DNA from: an uncultured Prochlorococcus sp.
GTDB lineage: Bacteria > Cyanobacteriota > Cyanobacteriia > PCC-6307 > Cyanobiaceae
Direction: 5' to 3'
Assembly: GCA_902591865.1 (NCBI GenBank)
Contig: CACJCK010000013.1
Coordinates: 1-39,517, forward strand
DNA length: 39,517 nt
Shown here in pieces: positions 15,804 to 23,651 of the stretch (within the stretch, counting starts at the first letter, position 1; each line of letters begins with the position of its first letter). The position numbers and the translations under genes were made by a program. The notes under the pieces are model-generated. The model saw nothing but the letters and a program-made list of their open reading frames with translations, ran no database searches and was not told the DNA's origin.

Positions 15804-15917
15804 CTACTTTTGTATTTTCAGTTTTGAAGAATACTTTAAATTAACAATGTAAGTTGCAACAATAGAAAGTATCAAAAAAAATAATAAGCTTTCCAATGTA
15901 GATTGGGGCATAACCAT
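15804..15917 (-). CDS. Tiny single-pass membrane protein
   Basis: 37 aa from ATG 15917 (35 from the internal ATG): MPQSTLESLLFFLILSIVAT then YIVNLKYSSKLKIQK. One helix and a basic tail. Convergent with 15576-15773. Function unknown. Confidence 0.45.
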   Translation of the reverse strand: MVMPQSTLESLLFFLILSIVATYIVNLKYSSKLKIQK

Positions 15918-16046
15918 TTCTAGTAATAAAAATCATATATCTTTAAAGAAACTAATTCCGAAAAAAAAATCAACCCTTTCATTATTTTTTATTCTCAAAC
16001 TTATAAATTTAATTGTCTTGTAAAAACTCTAAGGTTTATATTGATT

Positions 16047-16403
16047 TTAATTTGAAAAATATTTTTCTGCCCTCCTAAAGGCTTTTATTGCTCCTTTATA
16101 ATCAAGACTTTTTAATTTTTCCATACTTTTTTGTTCCAGCATTTTTACTATTTCATTTCTCTTTATTTCATCAATTTTCAGCTTATGATCGAATATAAGA
16201 TCAAATTTTGAGGAATACAATCTAGATAATTCTTCTCTATATTTTTCAATATTTTTTTCATCACAACATTTGGATTTCAATATTGCATTAATCTTCATTT
16301 TGTCATCTATTGCCCCTTTAAAATTTCCTAGTTTAAATTTCTTTTCACTTGATCTAGCTAGCTTAATTATATTTCCCAATATCAATTCATTAGAATTTTT
16401 CAT
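16047..16403 (-). CDS. Helical TPR-like protein
   Basis: 118 aa. Two helical-hairpin repeats with TPR-like spacing: KKFKLGNFKGAIDDKMKINA near the start, and EKLKSLDYKGAIKAFRRAEK near the end; the shared G/Y-F/Y-KGAI motif marks the repeat. Soluble, probably a protein-binding scaffold. Contains adjacent cysteines (KSKCCDEK). No closer family recognised. Confidence 0.55.
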   Translation of the reverse strand: MKNSNELILGNIIKLARSSEKKFKLGNFKGAIDDKMKINAILKSKCCDEKNIEKYREELSRLYSSKFDLIFDHKLKIDEIKRNEIVKMLEQKSMEKLKSLDYKGAIKAFRRAEKYFSN

Positions 16404-16483
16404 TTATTTATCTTATCCCTAGGTAAATGTTATCAAAAAAAAGAAAAAACAACTTATTTTTTAATACTCAAATAATTAAATAA

Positions 16484-16783
16484 TTAACCAATAACAAGTC
16501 CTTTTTCAAGAAGTAAATCGAAAACCACCACACTATTCATTTTCCCAAATTTGGGGGGCTTATGTAAATCTAATATTTCAGCAAGGCACATAATCCAATA
16601 TGTATCTTTTTTTAAATTTAGACCTTCGCAAATATGGATGGGGGCAGATTTAAAACAGCCAAAATCTGTTGATATATTAATGTTCATGATTTGAGTTTCA
16701 AGTTCTAGACCTAAAAGTTCTATTTCTTGCTCAGAAAGAGATTTCCCAAAAGAATATGATTCAATTAAAAGTTGATAATTCAT
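16484..16783 (-). CDS. Hypothetical protein, paralogue of 33258-33548
   Basis: 99 aa, ATG start. It shares with the 96-aa protein at 33258 the order LS-x2-EI-x2-L-x2-EL near residue 17, an AP-x2-IC-x2-L-x-L segment, then a W-x2-C-x-A-x2-LD motif (here YWIMCLAEILDLHKPPK). Soluble helical protein with conserved Cys. Function unknown. It starts 14 bp before the end of the truncated DUF3764 gene on the same strand. Confidence 0.6.
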   Translation of the reverse strand: MNYQLLIESYSFGKSLSEQEIELLGLELETQIMNINISTDFGCFKSAPIHICEGLNLKKDTYWIMCLAEILDLHKPPKFGKMNSVVVFDLLLEKGLVIG

Positions 16784-16797
16784 AAAAAATTATTTTT

Positions 16798-16989
16798 TCA
16801 AGAACACCATCGATTTATTTTTGTACCCGCATAAATATGCCCTGAAGCTTCAACAATAGATTTAGTTTCAGGATTCATAAAAATAGCGTATAGAACATTT
16901 TCTCGTCCTTGAAAAATTACAGTTGCCCTTTGAGGATCATCTAATGATTTACCAATATAAAATGTTTTAACTCCCATTTCTTTAAACAT
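16798..16989 (-). pseudogene. DUF3764-like protein, 5'-truncated
   Basis: 63 codons from ATG: MFKEMGVKTFYIGKSLDDPQ, then ENVLYAIFMNPETKSIVEAS-GHIY. DUF3764 proteins of marine picocyanobacteria are about 85-95 residues with an N-terminal strand-helix before the MFKEMGVK position; here only SQQ can be read in frame upstream before a TAA at 16999-17001. About 25-30 residues are therefore missing, and the break is next to an 11-bp tandem repeat. It may still be translated, but the fold would lack its first strand. Confidence 0.55.
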
Positions 16990-17007
16990 CGACTGCTGTT
17001 ACGCAAC

Positions 17008-17050
17008 ATTCATATTAGATTCATATTAGATTCATATTAGATTCATACTG
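17008..17050. repeat. 11-bp tandem repeat, about four units
   Basis: The unit ATTCATATTAG occurs three times exactly (17008, 17019, 17030) and a fourth time imperfectly (17041-17050). It lies at the broken 5' end of the DUF3764 gene. Too short and without spacers, so not a CRISPR. Confidence 0.9.
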
Positions 17051-17368
17051 TTAAAACTTATTACATAGTAGAAAATCGAGAATAGTTGTTTCAATAGTCA
17101 TAGTAGTAATAAGATGTTTTTAGATTTTAAATCTTTTTGAAAAAATTGATATGTTGAAGAAGTTCTTTTTTATTTTTTAAAATTCTAAATATTTTTCCAA
17201 AAAAATTGTCTTACTGCGTACCCTGTTTTTAATTAAGTGTTAAATTTTAACTTATATTTAATCTCAAACCTATCGGCAAAAACCATCATTAATAGAATCT
17301 ATATAAGATACATATAGGTGTTTAATTTAAAGAAATTAGAACTCCTACAAGAATAGATAACAAATTTG
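17051..17368. other. Intergenic region upstream of selO
   Basis: About 318 bp, AT-rich. TATAAGATACATATAGG around 17300-17317 holds plausible -10 elements for selO, about 55-70 bp before its start. No gene or strong hairpin seen. Confidence 0.4.
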
Positions 17369-19072
17369 ATGTCAACCAAATCTGATTCATTCAAAGGAAA
17401 GCTTACAGAAAATTTTTCTGAATTTTCTCAACTATCTGACTATTCTTTTATGAATTCTCTCAAAGCAGATCCTCAATCAACAAAAGATGGAAATGATCAT
17501 AAGCCGCGTTCAGTATATTCAGGTCATTACGTACCAGTTGTTCCAACAGCTATCCCAGAACCAGAATATATTTCCCATAGCGACAAACTTTTTAAAGAAC
17601 TAAGGCTAAGCTCAGATCTTACTAAAGACAAGAATTTTTGTCGTTTTTTCTCAGGTGATATTTCTGTTGCAAATTATCCAATGAGTCCTATTGGTTGGGC
17701 AACAGGTTATGCATTATCAATTTACGGGACTGAATATACTCAACAATGTCCCTTTGGTACTGGCAATGGTTATGGCGATGGCAGAGCAATTTCTGTTTTT
17801 GAAGGTTTATTCAATGGGAAAAGAATGGAGATGCAACTTAAAGGAGGAGGTCCAACTCCCTACTGTCGTGGAGCAGATGGTAGGGCTGTCTTAAGGTCTA
17901 GCGTTAGAGAATTTCTTGCACAGGAATTAATGAATGCCTTAGGAATCCCTACCTCAAGATCTTTAACACTTTATGTCTCACGTTCAGAAATAGTTAGGAG
18001 ACCGTGGTATTCCAAAGGTTCCAGGTATTTTGAACCTGACATCATGATTGATAATCAAGCGGCAATTACTACTAGAGTCGCTCCATCTTTTTTACGTGTA
18101 GGACAGATTGAACTTTTTGCAAGACGAGTTCGCAATAATGCGCATGATGAGGCTCTCAATGAACTAAAGATGATAGTTCAACATCTTATTGATAGAAATT
18201 ATAAAGATGAGATTGAAAATGAGATTCCAATTGAAAGTAAGGTAATAAAACTTGCTTCTTTATACAGATCAAGACTCATATCACTTATAGCCAACTGGAT
18301 GCGAGTTGGTTATTGCCAGGGTAACTTCAATAGTGATAATTGTGCGGCTGGAGGATATACATTGGATTATGGCCCCTTTGGATTCTGTGAATTATTTGAT
18401 CCAAGATTTCAACCATGGACCGGTGGAGGTGAGCATTTCTCATTTTTTAACCAACCTTCTGCAGCGGCAATCAACTTTAAAACATTCTGTTCATCTCTTA
18501 GTCCGTTACTTTCACAAAGCAAACAAGATCAAGAAAAGTTAGATCAAATCGAAAAAGACTTTTCTGAATTAATGAATAAGGAATTGATGAAAATGTGGGC
18601 AAACAAGCTTGGTTTAGAACATTACAACGAAACTCTAATAAATGAATTTTTTAATCTCATGGTTATTTCAAAAGCAGACTATACAATTTTGTTCCGTAAA
18701 CTCTCTGAAATACCTGATAACCTAGATTCTTCAAAAGACTGTTTCTATTTACCAATTAATAACGATCACAATAATAGGTGGGAAGTGTGGCTTAAAAACT
18801 GGCAATCAGTCTTGAAGCAAGAGGGAAATATCAAAGCAAAATCGGCATCAATGAAATCCCTTAATCCAGTCTATACTTGGCGCGAATGGATGGTCGTTCC
18901 CGCATATGAAGAAGCTGAAAAGGGGAATTACAAAAAAATAAAAGAGTTACAGGATGTCTTTAGTAATCCATATGTAGAACAACACCCAGAAATAGATCAA
19001 AAATATAATCGACTAAAGCCAAGCCAGTATTTTAACTATGGAGGAGTATCTCATTACAGTTGTTCTTCGTAA
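17369..19072 (+). CDS. selO: Protein adenylyltransferase SelO (YdiU/UPF0061 family)
   Basis: 567 aa from ATG 17369; a TTG lies one codon upstream. Pseudokinase-fold enzyme that transfers AMP to protein hydroxyl groups. Family signatures: FFSGDISVANYPMSPIGWAT, TGNGYGDGRAISVFEG, QLKGGGPTPYCRGADGRAVL followed by RSSVREFL (nucleotide-binding core), then MRVGYCQGNFNSDNCAAGG and YTLDYGPFGFCELFDPRF, containing the Asn/Asp metal ligands. Most bacterial SelO proteins are about 480 residues; this is the longer form with an N-terminal extension and an insert around residues 265-290. Cytoplasmic, linked to redox stress through AMPylation in studied members. Single gene, no operon partner. Confidence 0.92.
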   Translation: MSTKSDSFKGKLTENFSEFSQLSDYSFMNSLKADPQSTKDGNDHKPRSVYSGHYVPVVPTAIPEPEYISHSDKLFKELRLSSDLTKDKNFCRFFSGDISVANYPMSPIGWATGYALSIYGTEYTQQCPFGTGNGYGDGRAISVFEGLFNGKRMEMQLKGGGPTPYCRGADGRAVLRSSVREFLAQELMNALGIPTSRSLTLYVSRSEIVRRPWYSKGSRYFEPDIMIDNQAAITTRVAPSFLRVGQIELFARRVRNNAHDEALNELKMIVQHLIDRNYKDEIENEIPIESKVIKLASLYRSRLISLIANWMRVGYCQGNFNSDNCAAGGYTLDYGPFGFCELFDPRFQPWTGGGEHFSFFNQPSAAAINFKTFCSSLSPLLSQSKQDQEKLDQIEKDFSELMNKELMKMWANKLGLEHYNETLINEFFNLMVISKADYTILFRKLSEIPDNLDSSKDCFYLPINNDHNNRWEVWLKNWQSVLKQEGNIKAKSASMKSLNPVYTWREWMVVPAYEEAEKGNYKKIKELQDVFSNPYVEQHPEIDQKYNRLKPSQYFNYGGVSHYSCSS

Positions 19073-19115
19073 AAGGTGAATAGTAAAAATGCAGATTGAA
19101 TAACTTAGAGAAAAT

Positions 19116-19543
19116 TTATCCATTTATGGCCGTAGGCATTCCAACTACTGATACAACTCCCACATGAATTATGGCCGGCTTCTTCCTAACATTCTTCACA
19201 TAGTGGCTCCCCCATTATTACTCTCTATAAATGCATCATCCGCTTTAAAGAAATTAATTTCTTCACCCCTAACATGCTTTGCTTTAATCTTCCTCTGGTG
19301 ACATGAATCAACATTGGGGAAGGATGAGTATGAATTGGAGTTTTGAAGTCAACTGGAATTTTTACTTTTAAGAGTCTTAATTCAGGCTTAACCTCGAGAT
19401 AATTAAAATTTTTACCACTTAGTGCTTTTGAACTTTGAATAATAGGTATAACTTCAATCTTTTCTTCAGCAAGAGAGGGTTGTGGTCAAGCTAAAGTCCC
19501 AATAAAAAGGAAGCAATATGGAATAATTTTTTTTTAATTTCAT
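19116..19543 (-). pseudogene. Decayed exported cupin-domain protein
   Basis: Reading the minus strand in shifting frames recovers one protein: a signal peptide (IIPYCFLFIGTLA) broken by a frameshift at an A9 run (19527-19535) and by a TGA; then a long open stretch EEKIEVIPIIQSSKALSGKN to FKTPIHTHPSPMLIHVTRGR, a cupin motif (H-x-H...G). The next frame then gives HVRGEEINFFKADDAFIESN, and the last frame HYVKN then KPAIIHVGVVSVVGMPTAIN. At least four lesions, so inactive. The intact form would be about 140 residues, periplasmic, with a His-based metal site. Confidence 0.75.
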
Positions 19544-19596
19544 TAGATATTTGAGTTTCACTAATAATAAGTAGTTTGCAAAAATAATAAACTAAT

Positions 19597-19758
19597 TTAT
19601 TTTTTATATAACTTTTCTAATTGCTTAATTTCCTCTCTTAAATCCTTACCTCTACTATTTAATTTATTATTTTTAATAACTATTGGGATAATCCACCAAG
19701 CTTGAAGACCTAAAAAGATAAATACTAGGATCAATAATTCAAAAGTACCAGGCTGCAT
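19597..19758 (-). CDS. Small single-pass membrane protein
   Basis: 53 aa: MQPGTFELLILVFIFLGLQA, WWIIPIVIKNNKLNSRGKDL, then a charged helix EEIKQLEKLYKK. N-terminal membrane anchor with a cytoplasmic coiled tail. Looks like a conserved picocyanobacterial small protein; function unknown. Confidence 0.55.
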   Translation of the reverse strand: MQPGTFELLILVFIFLGLQAWWIIPIVIKNNKLNSRGKDLREEIKQLEKLYKK

Positions 19759-19831
19759 TTGATAAATAACCCTTCCTTGTTAATAACATTATTCTAAAAG
19801 TTATTAAACATTCATGAGATATGCAATATTT

Positions 19832-20014
19832 CTAGGCTGCCTCTAATTCAATGTTAAGTTCAATTCCCTTTGAAATGATTGCTTCTTTAAATTCAATTAG
19901 TTTGGAAATTATTCTTTGCTTCTCGGGATCAGTTTTATGGATATCATCTACAACTTCCTGCATTGCAAGTGTCACTTTTTGTAGTTTGATTTCTAGATCT
20001 TCCCTGTAATTCAT
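19832..20014 (-). CDS. Small helical protein
   Basis: 60 aa: MNYREDLEIKLQKVTLAMQE, VVDDIHKTDPEKQRIISKLI, EFKEAIISKGIELNIELEAA. Two amphipathic helices separated by a DPEK turn, a helical hairpin. Soluble, function unknown. Divergent from the DUF1651-like gene at 20164. Confidence 0.55.
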   Translation of the reverse strand: MNYREDLEIKLQKVTLAMQEVVDDIHKTDPEKQRIISKLIEFKEAIISKGIELNIELEAA

Positions 20015-20088
20015 AAGCTTAAAGAAATTATCTTATTTATTAAAAAACAAAATAATTATTAGTAAATAAGTACTTAGCCTTAAAAGGA

Positions 20089-20115
20089 TTGACAGCAAAA
20101 CAAGGAGGTTATAAT
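20089..20115 (+). promoter_or_regulatory. Sigma-70-type promoter before the DUF1651-like gene
   Basis: TTGACA (20089-20094) and TATAAT (20110-20115) are both exact consensus; the spacer is 15 bp rather than 17. It lies about 50 bp upstream of the ATG at 20164. Consensus -35 boxes are rare in such a genome. Confidence 0.6.
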
Positions 20116-20163
20116 TTATAGTACAAACGTATCAATAATCAACCGGCCAATTAAAGGTAAAGT

Positions 20164-20433
20164 ATGGAGCCTAAGTACTCATTTGGTTGTAGCACGAGCA
20201 ACCCCAACGGATGCCTACTAAATCCCGAAGGAAGTAGAATTATCTTCTTCGAAGAATGCAAAAATTCTCCTAAACCTAATTTAAAAATTCATACTCATCT
20301 TTTCTACACAAATCACCTTGGAGAACCTGGAGGGTACAAATCCTCTGAAAAACTCAACATAGATTCAGCTTGGGAAAAGTGGCACGAACTTCACCAAAAA
20401 GGATGGACAGAAGTATCTCATAATTACGGATAA
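20164..20433 (+). CDS. DUF1651-like protein (copy 4, divergent)
   Basis: 89 aa. NPEGSRIIFFEECKNSP near the start and SAWEKWHELHQKGWTEV at the end are the DUF1651 layout (N-P-x-G/R..., then W-x2-L-x2-x-GW-x2-V). It lacks the PPVM segment shared by the other three copies. Two extra cysteines in CSTSNPNGC. Soluble, function unknown. Has its own promoter and lies just upstream of nirA on the same strand. Confidence 0.55.
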   Translation: MEPKYSFGCSTSNPNGCLLNPEGSRIIFFEECKNSPKPNLKIHTHLFYTNHLGEPGGYKSSEKLNIDSAWEKWHELHQKGWTEVSHNYG

Positions 20434-20536
20434 GTGATCTGGTCAAGAAAAAGCCGTTATGTTTTTATGAGCTTAAGAGTTTCATAAAATATGGAATTCG
20501 GCGTCAAAAATAAATAATCAATATTTATTGACATTT

Positions 20537-20577
20537 GTATATGAGGAAACATTAAATTGTCTAAAATCTCATAAGAA
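20537..20577 (+). promoter_or_regulatory. Possible degenerate NtcA site and -10 box for nirA
   Basis: GTATATGAGGAAAC (20537-20550) is GTA-N8-AAC, one base off the NtcA consensus GTA-N8-TAC. TAAGAA (20572-20577) follows after 21 bp, the spacing expected of class II NtcA promoters. It would place transcription start near 20584, 13 bases before the ATG at 20597. Site quality is modest. Confidence 0.35.
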
Positions 20578-20596
20578 TAAAAGAATAAAAACTAAT

Positions 20597-22120
20597 ATGC
20601 AATATTATTTAAATGATAAAAAATTAAATAAAATTGAAAAGCAAAAGGCTGAGAAAGATGGTCTGAAAATTTTTGAAGAGTTAGATGATTATGCTCTTAA
20701 AGGGTGGGAAGAGATGGATGAAGTAGATTTGCAAATGCGCTTAAAGTGGTATGGCCTTTTTTGGAGACCAAAAACTCCCGGAAGATTTATGATGAGGCTT
20801 AGAGTTCCTAATGGAATTTTAAACTCTAATCAATTGAGAGTAATCGCGTCAATAGTTGCTAGATACGGAGAAGACGGTTCTGCAGATATAACAACTAGGC
20901 AAAATATTCAATTAAGGGGGGTTTTGATAAATGATCTACCAGATATTATTAAAAGACTTAGAGAGGTTGATATTACATCCGTTCAGTCTGGAATGGATAA
21001 TCCAAGAAATGTTACTGGCAATCCATTAGCGGGAATTGATCCTAAAGAAATTATAGATACAAGAAAATATACTTCTAAATTAGAAAATTACTTAACAAAT
21101 TCTGGTGATGGGAACCCCGAATTCTCGAATTTACCGAGGAAGTGGAATACTGCAGTTGCAGGAGCAAAAGATAATTTTCTTCTACATAATGATCTTATCT
21201 TTCATCCTGTTTTTAAAAATGGAATATTAGGCTTTGGTGTCTGGGTAGGAGGAATATTGTCAGCAACTTTGAATGCTTATGCTCTACCTCTAGATGTCTG
21301 GGTAGAAGAAAAAGATATATGCAAAATAACTGGAATTATTTGTTCCCTTTGGCGAGATAATGGAGATAGATTTCTAAGAAATAAAGGAAGGTTTAGATAT
21401 TATTTGAATTCTATAGGTATCGAAAAATTTAGAGAACTTGTAGAAGAAAAATTTGGAACTTTGTCGAACGATCCAGGCTCAATTTTCAACGAAAAACAAA
21501 GAAGTTTTTTTGGGATTAATAAACAAAAACAAAACAATCTTTACTTTGCTGGATTACATATTCCTGTAGGGAGGTTATGTGTAGAAGACATACAAGAAAT
21601 TGCAAGACTAAGTGAAAAATATGGACAAAGTGAAGTAAGACTAACCGAAGATCAAAATCTAATTATTGTTGGCCTGAAAGATAATATTTTAGAAGAATTT
21701 GGTGATGAAGAAATTATTAATAAATTCAAATTAAATCCAGCCCATTTTTCTGCAAGTACCGTTTCATGTACAGGGAGTAGTTATTGTAGCTTTGCTCTTG
21801 CAAATACCAAAGATATCGCAAGGAATATTTCTGAAAAATTAGATAGAGAACTTGAATTGTCAGAGGAGGTTAAAATCCATTGGACAGGTTGTCCAAATAA
21901 TTGTGGACAAGCTCACATGGGTGGTATTGGCATGACGGGTACAAAGGTAAAAAAAGAGGGAGGTGGAACTGAGGATGGATATAATGTCAGTATTGGAGGA
22001 AGACAAGATCACCTGCAAACCTTGGGTGAAACCGAATTTAAAAAAGTTAGTAAACATGAAATTTATAATTTAATCAAAGAAATTTTAATCAACAAGTTTA
22101 ATGCGAAGTTAAAAACCTAA
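20597..22120 (+). CDS. nirA: Ferredoxin-nitrite reductase
   Basis: 507 aa. Six-electron reduction of nitrite to ammonium with ferredoxin as donor. Two nitrite/sulfite reductase half-domains: LRVPNGILNSNQLRVIASIV and TRQNIQLRG in the first, then the siroheme/4Fe-4S cysteines Cys391 and Cys397 (SCTGSSYCSFALANTK) and Cys432 and Cys436 (TGCPNNCGQAHMGGIG). No FAD or NAD domain, so the cyanobacterial ferredoxin type. The ATG at 20597 (MQYYLND) is preferred to a TTG at 20528 because the upstream part is low-complexity and contains the promoter-like site. Followed 11 bp later by the helical gene at 22132. Confidence 0.95.
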   Translation: MQYYLNDKKLNKIEKQKAEKDGLKIFEELDDYALKGWEEMDEVDLQMRLKWYGLFWRPKTPGRFMMRLRVPNGILNSNQLRVIASIVARYGEDGSADITTRQNIQLRGVLINDLPDIIKRLREVDITSVQSGMDNPRNVTGNPLAGIDPKEIIDTRKYTSKLENYLTNSGDGNPEFSNLPRKWNTAVAGAKDNFLLHNDLIFHPVFKNGILGFGVWVGGILSATLNAYALPLDVWVEEKDICKITGIICSLWRDNGDRFLRNKGRFRYYLNSIGIEKFRELVEEKFGTLSNDPGSIFNEKQRSFFGINKQKQNNLYFAGLHIPVGRLCVEDIQEIARLSEKYGQSEVRLTEDQNLIIVGLKDNILEEFGDEEIINKFKLNPAHFSASTVSCTGSSYCSFALANTKDIARNISEKLDRELELSEEVKIHWTGCPNNCGQAHMGGIGMTGTKVKKEGGGTEDGYNVSIGGRQDHLQTLGETEFKKVSKHEIYNLIKEILINKFNAKLKT

Positions 22121-22131
22121 AAATATATTCA

Positions 22132-22860
22132 ATGAGCAAAAGTGAATCTGAAATATTAGAAGTTTTAAATGGATTAGGTTCAAAAAAATTAGATCTTGAT
22201 ATTCTTTTTTCCTACTATTCATTGGAATTATCTTTTGAGATTCGTAAAGTTATTGCTGAAAAGATAGGGATGCAAGAAAGGAAAGGATATTTTTTACTTG
22301 AAAAGATGATAAAAAAATTTGGCCTTAAAGTTGAATTTATTGAGGCCCTTAAATTAACAAATGGAAAAGATGCAAAAGATCTTTTACTAAAAAATCTTTA
22401 TCAAAATAATAATTTAAATATTCATGTAATTAATGCTTTAGAGCCCTGGGGAGGAGAAATTGAACTTAAATTAATTAGAGAAATATTCGATATTTGCGAA
22501 ATAGAATTTTGGATTGCAGGTCTTAATATTCTTCATTTCAAAGCTCATCAATTAACTGATGAAATATTATTATCTTTTGTTGATCAAATAAAAATTTACG
22601 ATAATTTCAAAATCAACTACAAGATAATCTCTATCTTAAAGAGAAGAGAAAGCGAAATAGTTTGTAAATTGCTCTATAAATATTCTTTAAATAAAGAATT
22701 AGAAATCGCTAAATATGCAATTTTTTCTTTAGGGAGTATCTGGAATGATAATAGTTTTGAACAATTATCAAAATTAGAAAATGAAATAAAAGATCCTTCT
22801 CTACTTAAATGCATAAAAAATCAAAAATTGATCTCAAATCAATTTCTAATAAATAAATAA
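22132..22860 (+). CDS. HEAT-repeat-like helical protein encoded behind nirA
   Basis: 242 aa, starting 11 bp after nirA and so almost surely co-transcribed. All-helical with HEAT-like repeats: FEIRKVIAEKIGMQERKGYF, AKDLLLKNLYQNNN, LEIAKYAIFSLGSIWNDNSF. No signal peptide or metal motif. HEAT-like proteins in cyanobacteria include bilin lyases and assembly scaffolds; position suggests help with NirA maturation (siroheme or cluster insertion) or with its regulation. Synechococcus elongatus carries a nirB gene near nirA needed for full nitrite reductase activity, but I cannot show that this is its homologue. Ends convergently with moaB. Confidence 0.6.
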   Translation: MSKSESEILEVLNGLGSKKLDLDILFSYYSLELSFEIRKVIAEKIGMQERKGYFLLEKMIKKFGLKVEFIEALKLTNGKDAKDLLLKNLYQNNNLNIHVINALEPWGGEIELKLIREIFDICEIEFWIAGLNILHFKAHQLTDEILLSFVDQIKIYDNFKINYKIISILKRRESEIVCKLLYKYSLNKELEIAKYAIFSLGSIWNDNSFEQLSKLENEIKDPSLLKCIKNQKLISNQFLINK

Positions 22861-22869
22861 ACTAGAGAA

Positions 22870-23364
22870 TTATTTTTTTAACTTATCAATGAGATTTATT
22901 AAATTACAAGGTTTTGTATTTTGATTAAGTTGATAAGAAATTATATCTTGCCAACCTGTCATCACAGCATCCTTAGATCCAGGCAAAACGAATAAAAATT
23001 TACCATTTGCAGACCCCGCAATACACCTACTTTGTAAAGTACTAGTTCCTATCTTTTTAAATGATAAAAATCTAAAAGTCTCCCCAAAACCATCAATCTC
23101 TTTATCTAATAAAGGTCTAATAGCTTCAGGAGTAACGTCCCTAGCTGTAATTCCTGTACCACCTGTAGTAATAATCACATCAATATTTGGATCTGAGATC
23201 CAATCGCTTGTATATTTTCTAATTAAATAAATATCATCTTTGCAAATTATCTTATCAACGATATTGTGTCCTGATTTCTCAGCCTCGTTAAGGAGATAAT
23301 TTCCACTCTCATCATTTTTTGTGTTACGAGTATCAGAAACAGTAAGCAAAGCTATAGAAACCAC
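22870..23364 (-). CDS. moaB: MoaB/MogA-family molybdopterin adenylyltransferase
   Basis: 164 aa from a GTG start. MoaB-type fold: VSIALLTVSDTRNTKNDESG, VIITTGGTGITARDVTPEAI, GFGETFRFLSFKKIGTSTLQ and FVLPGSKDAVMTGW are the signature stretches. The family activates molybdopterin by adenylation before MoeA inserts molybdate; in organisms lacking MogA the MoaB protein takes that role. Divergent from moaD (35 bp between starts), so the two may share a control region. Confidence 0.9.
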   Translation of the reverse strand: MVSIALLTVSDTRNTKNDESGNYLLNEAEKSGHNIVDKIICKDDIYLIRKYTSDWISDPNIDVIITTGGTGITARDVTPEAIRPLLDKEIDGFGETFRFLSFKKIGTSTLQSRCIAGSANGKFLFVLPGSKDAVMTGWQDIISYQLNQNTKPCNLINLIDKLKK

Positions 23365-23399
23365 TTAAAATTAAACCATTAGTTACTAGATCACTATAG

Positions 23400-23651
23400 A
23401 TGGAAAGTGAAAAATCTAACAAAATTAAGGTGGTTTTATTATCTAGTATCGCTGAAGATCTAGGATGGAATGAAAAATTTATTTCAATTGAAGGCTCTCA
23501 AATGAAGGTTTTTTCTGTATGGAATTTAATTAATTCTAATTTGCCGCAAGATAATATTATCGTTTCTATTAATCAAGAAATTACAGATATGGATGCGACG
23601 ATTAATCCGGATGATGAGGTGGCATTTATGCCAATATTTACTGGTGGATAA
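23400..23651 (+). CDS. moaD: Molybdopterin synthase small subunit (sulfur carrier)
   Basis: 83 aa, ubiquitin-like. Ends in the Gly-Gly tail (PIFTGG) that is thiocarboxylated to carry sulfur into molybdopterin. Other family features: IIVSINQEITD and DDEVAFMP. Works with MoaE; activation needs MoeB, not seen in this window. Overlaps moaE by 8 bp. Confidence 0.92.
   Translation: MESEKSNKIKVVLLSSIAEDLGWNEKFISIEGSQMKVFSVWNLINSNLPQDNIIVSINQEITDMDATINPDDEVAFMPIFTGG

Noticed and set aside
17008..17050. CRISPR-like repeat
   Set aside because: Head-to-tail 11-bp units with no spacers; a simple tandem repeat.
20104..20140. Possible NtcA box near the DUF1651-like gene at 20164
   Set aside because: GTACAAACGTATCA reads GTA-N8-TCA, two bases off TAC, and it lies downstream of an exact sigma-70 -10 box, not upstream of one.
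23593..23643. Longer moaE reading frame running back into moaD
   Set aside because: These codons overlap moaD in another frame and do not resemble the MoaE N-terminus; the GTG at 23644 fits.
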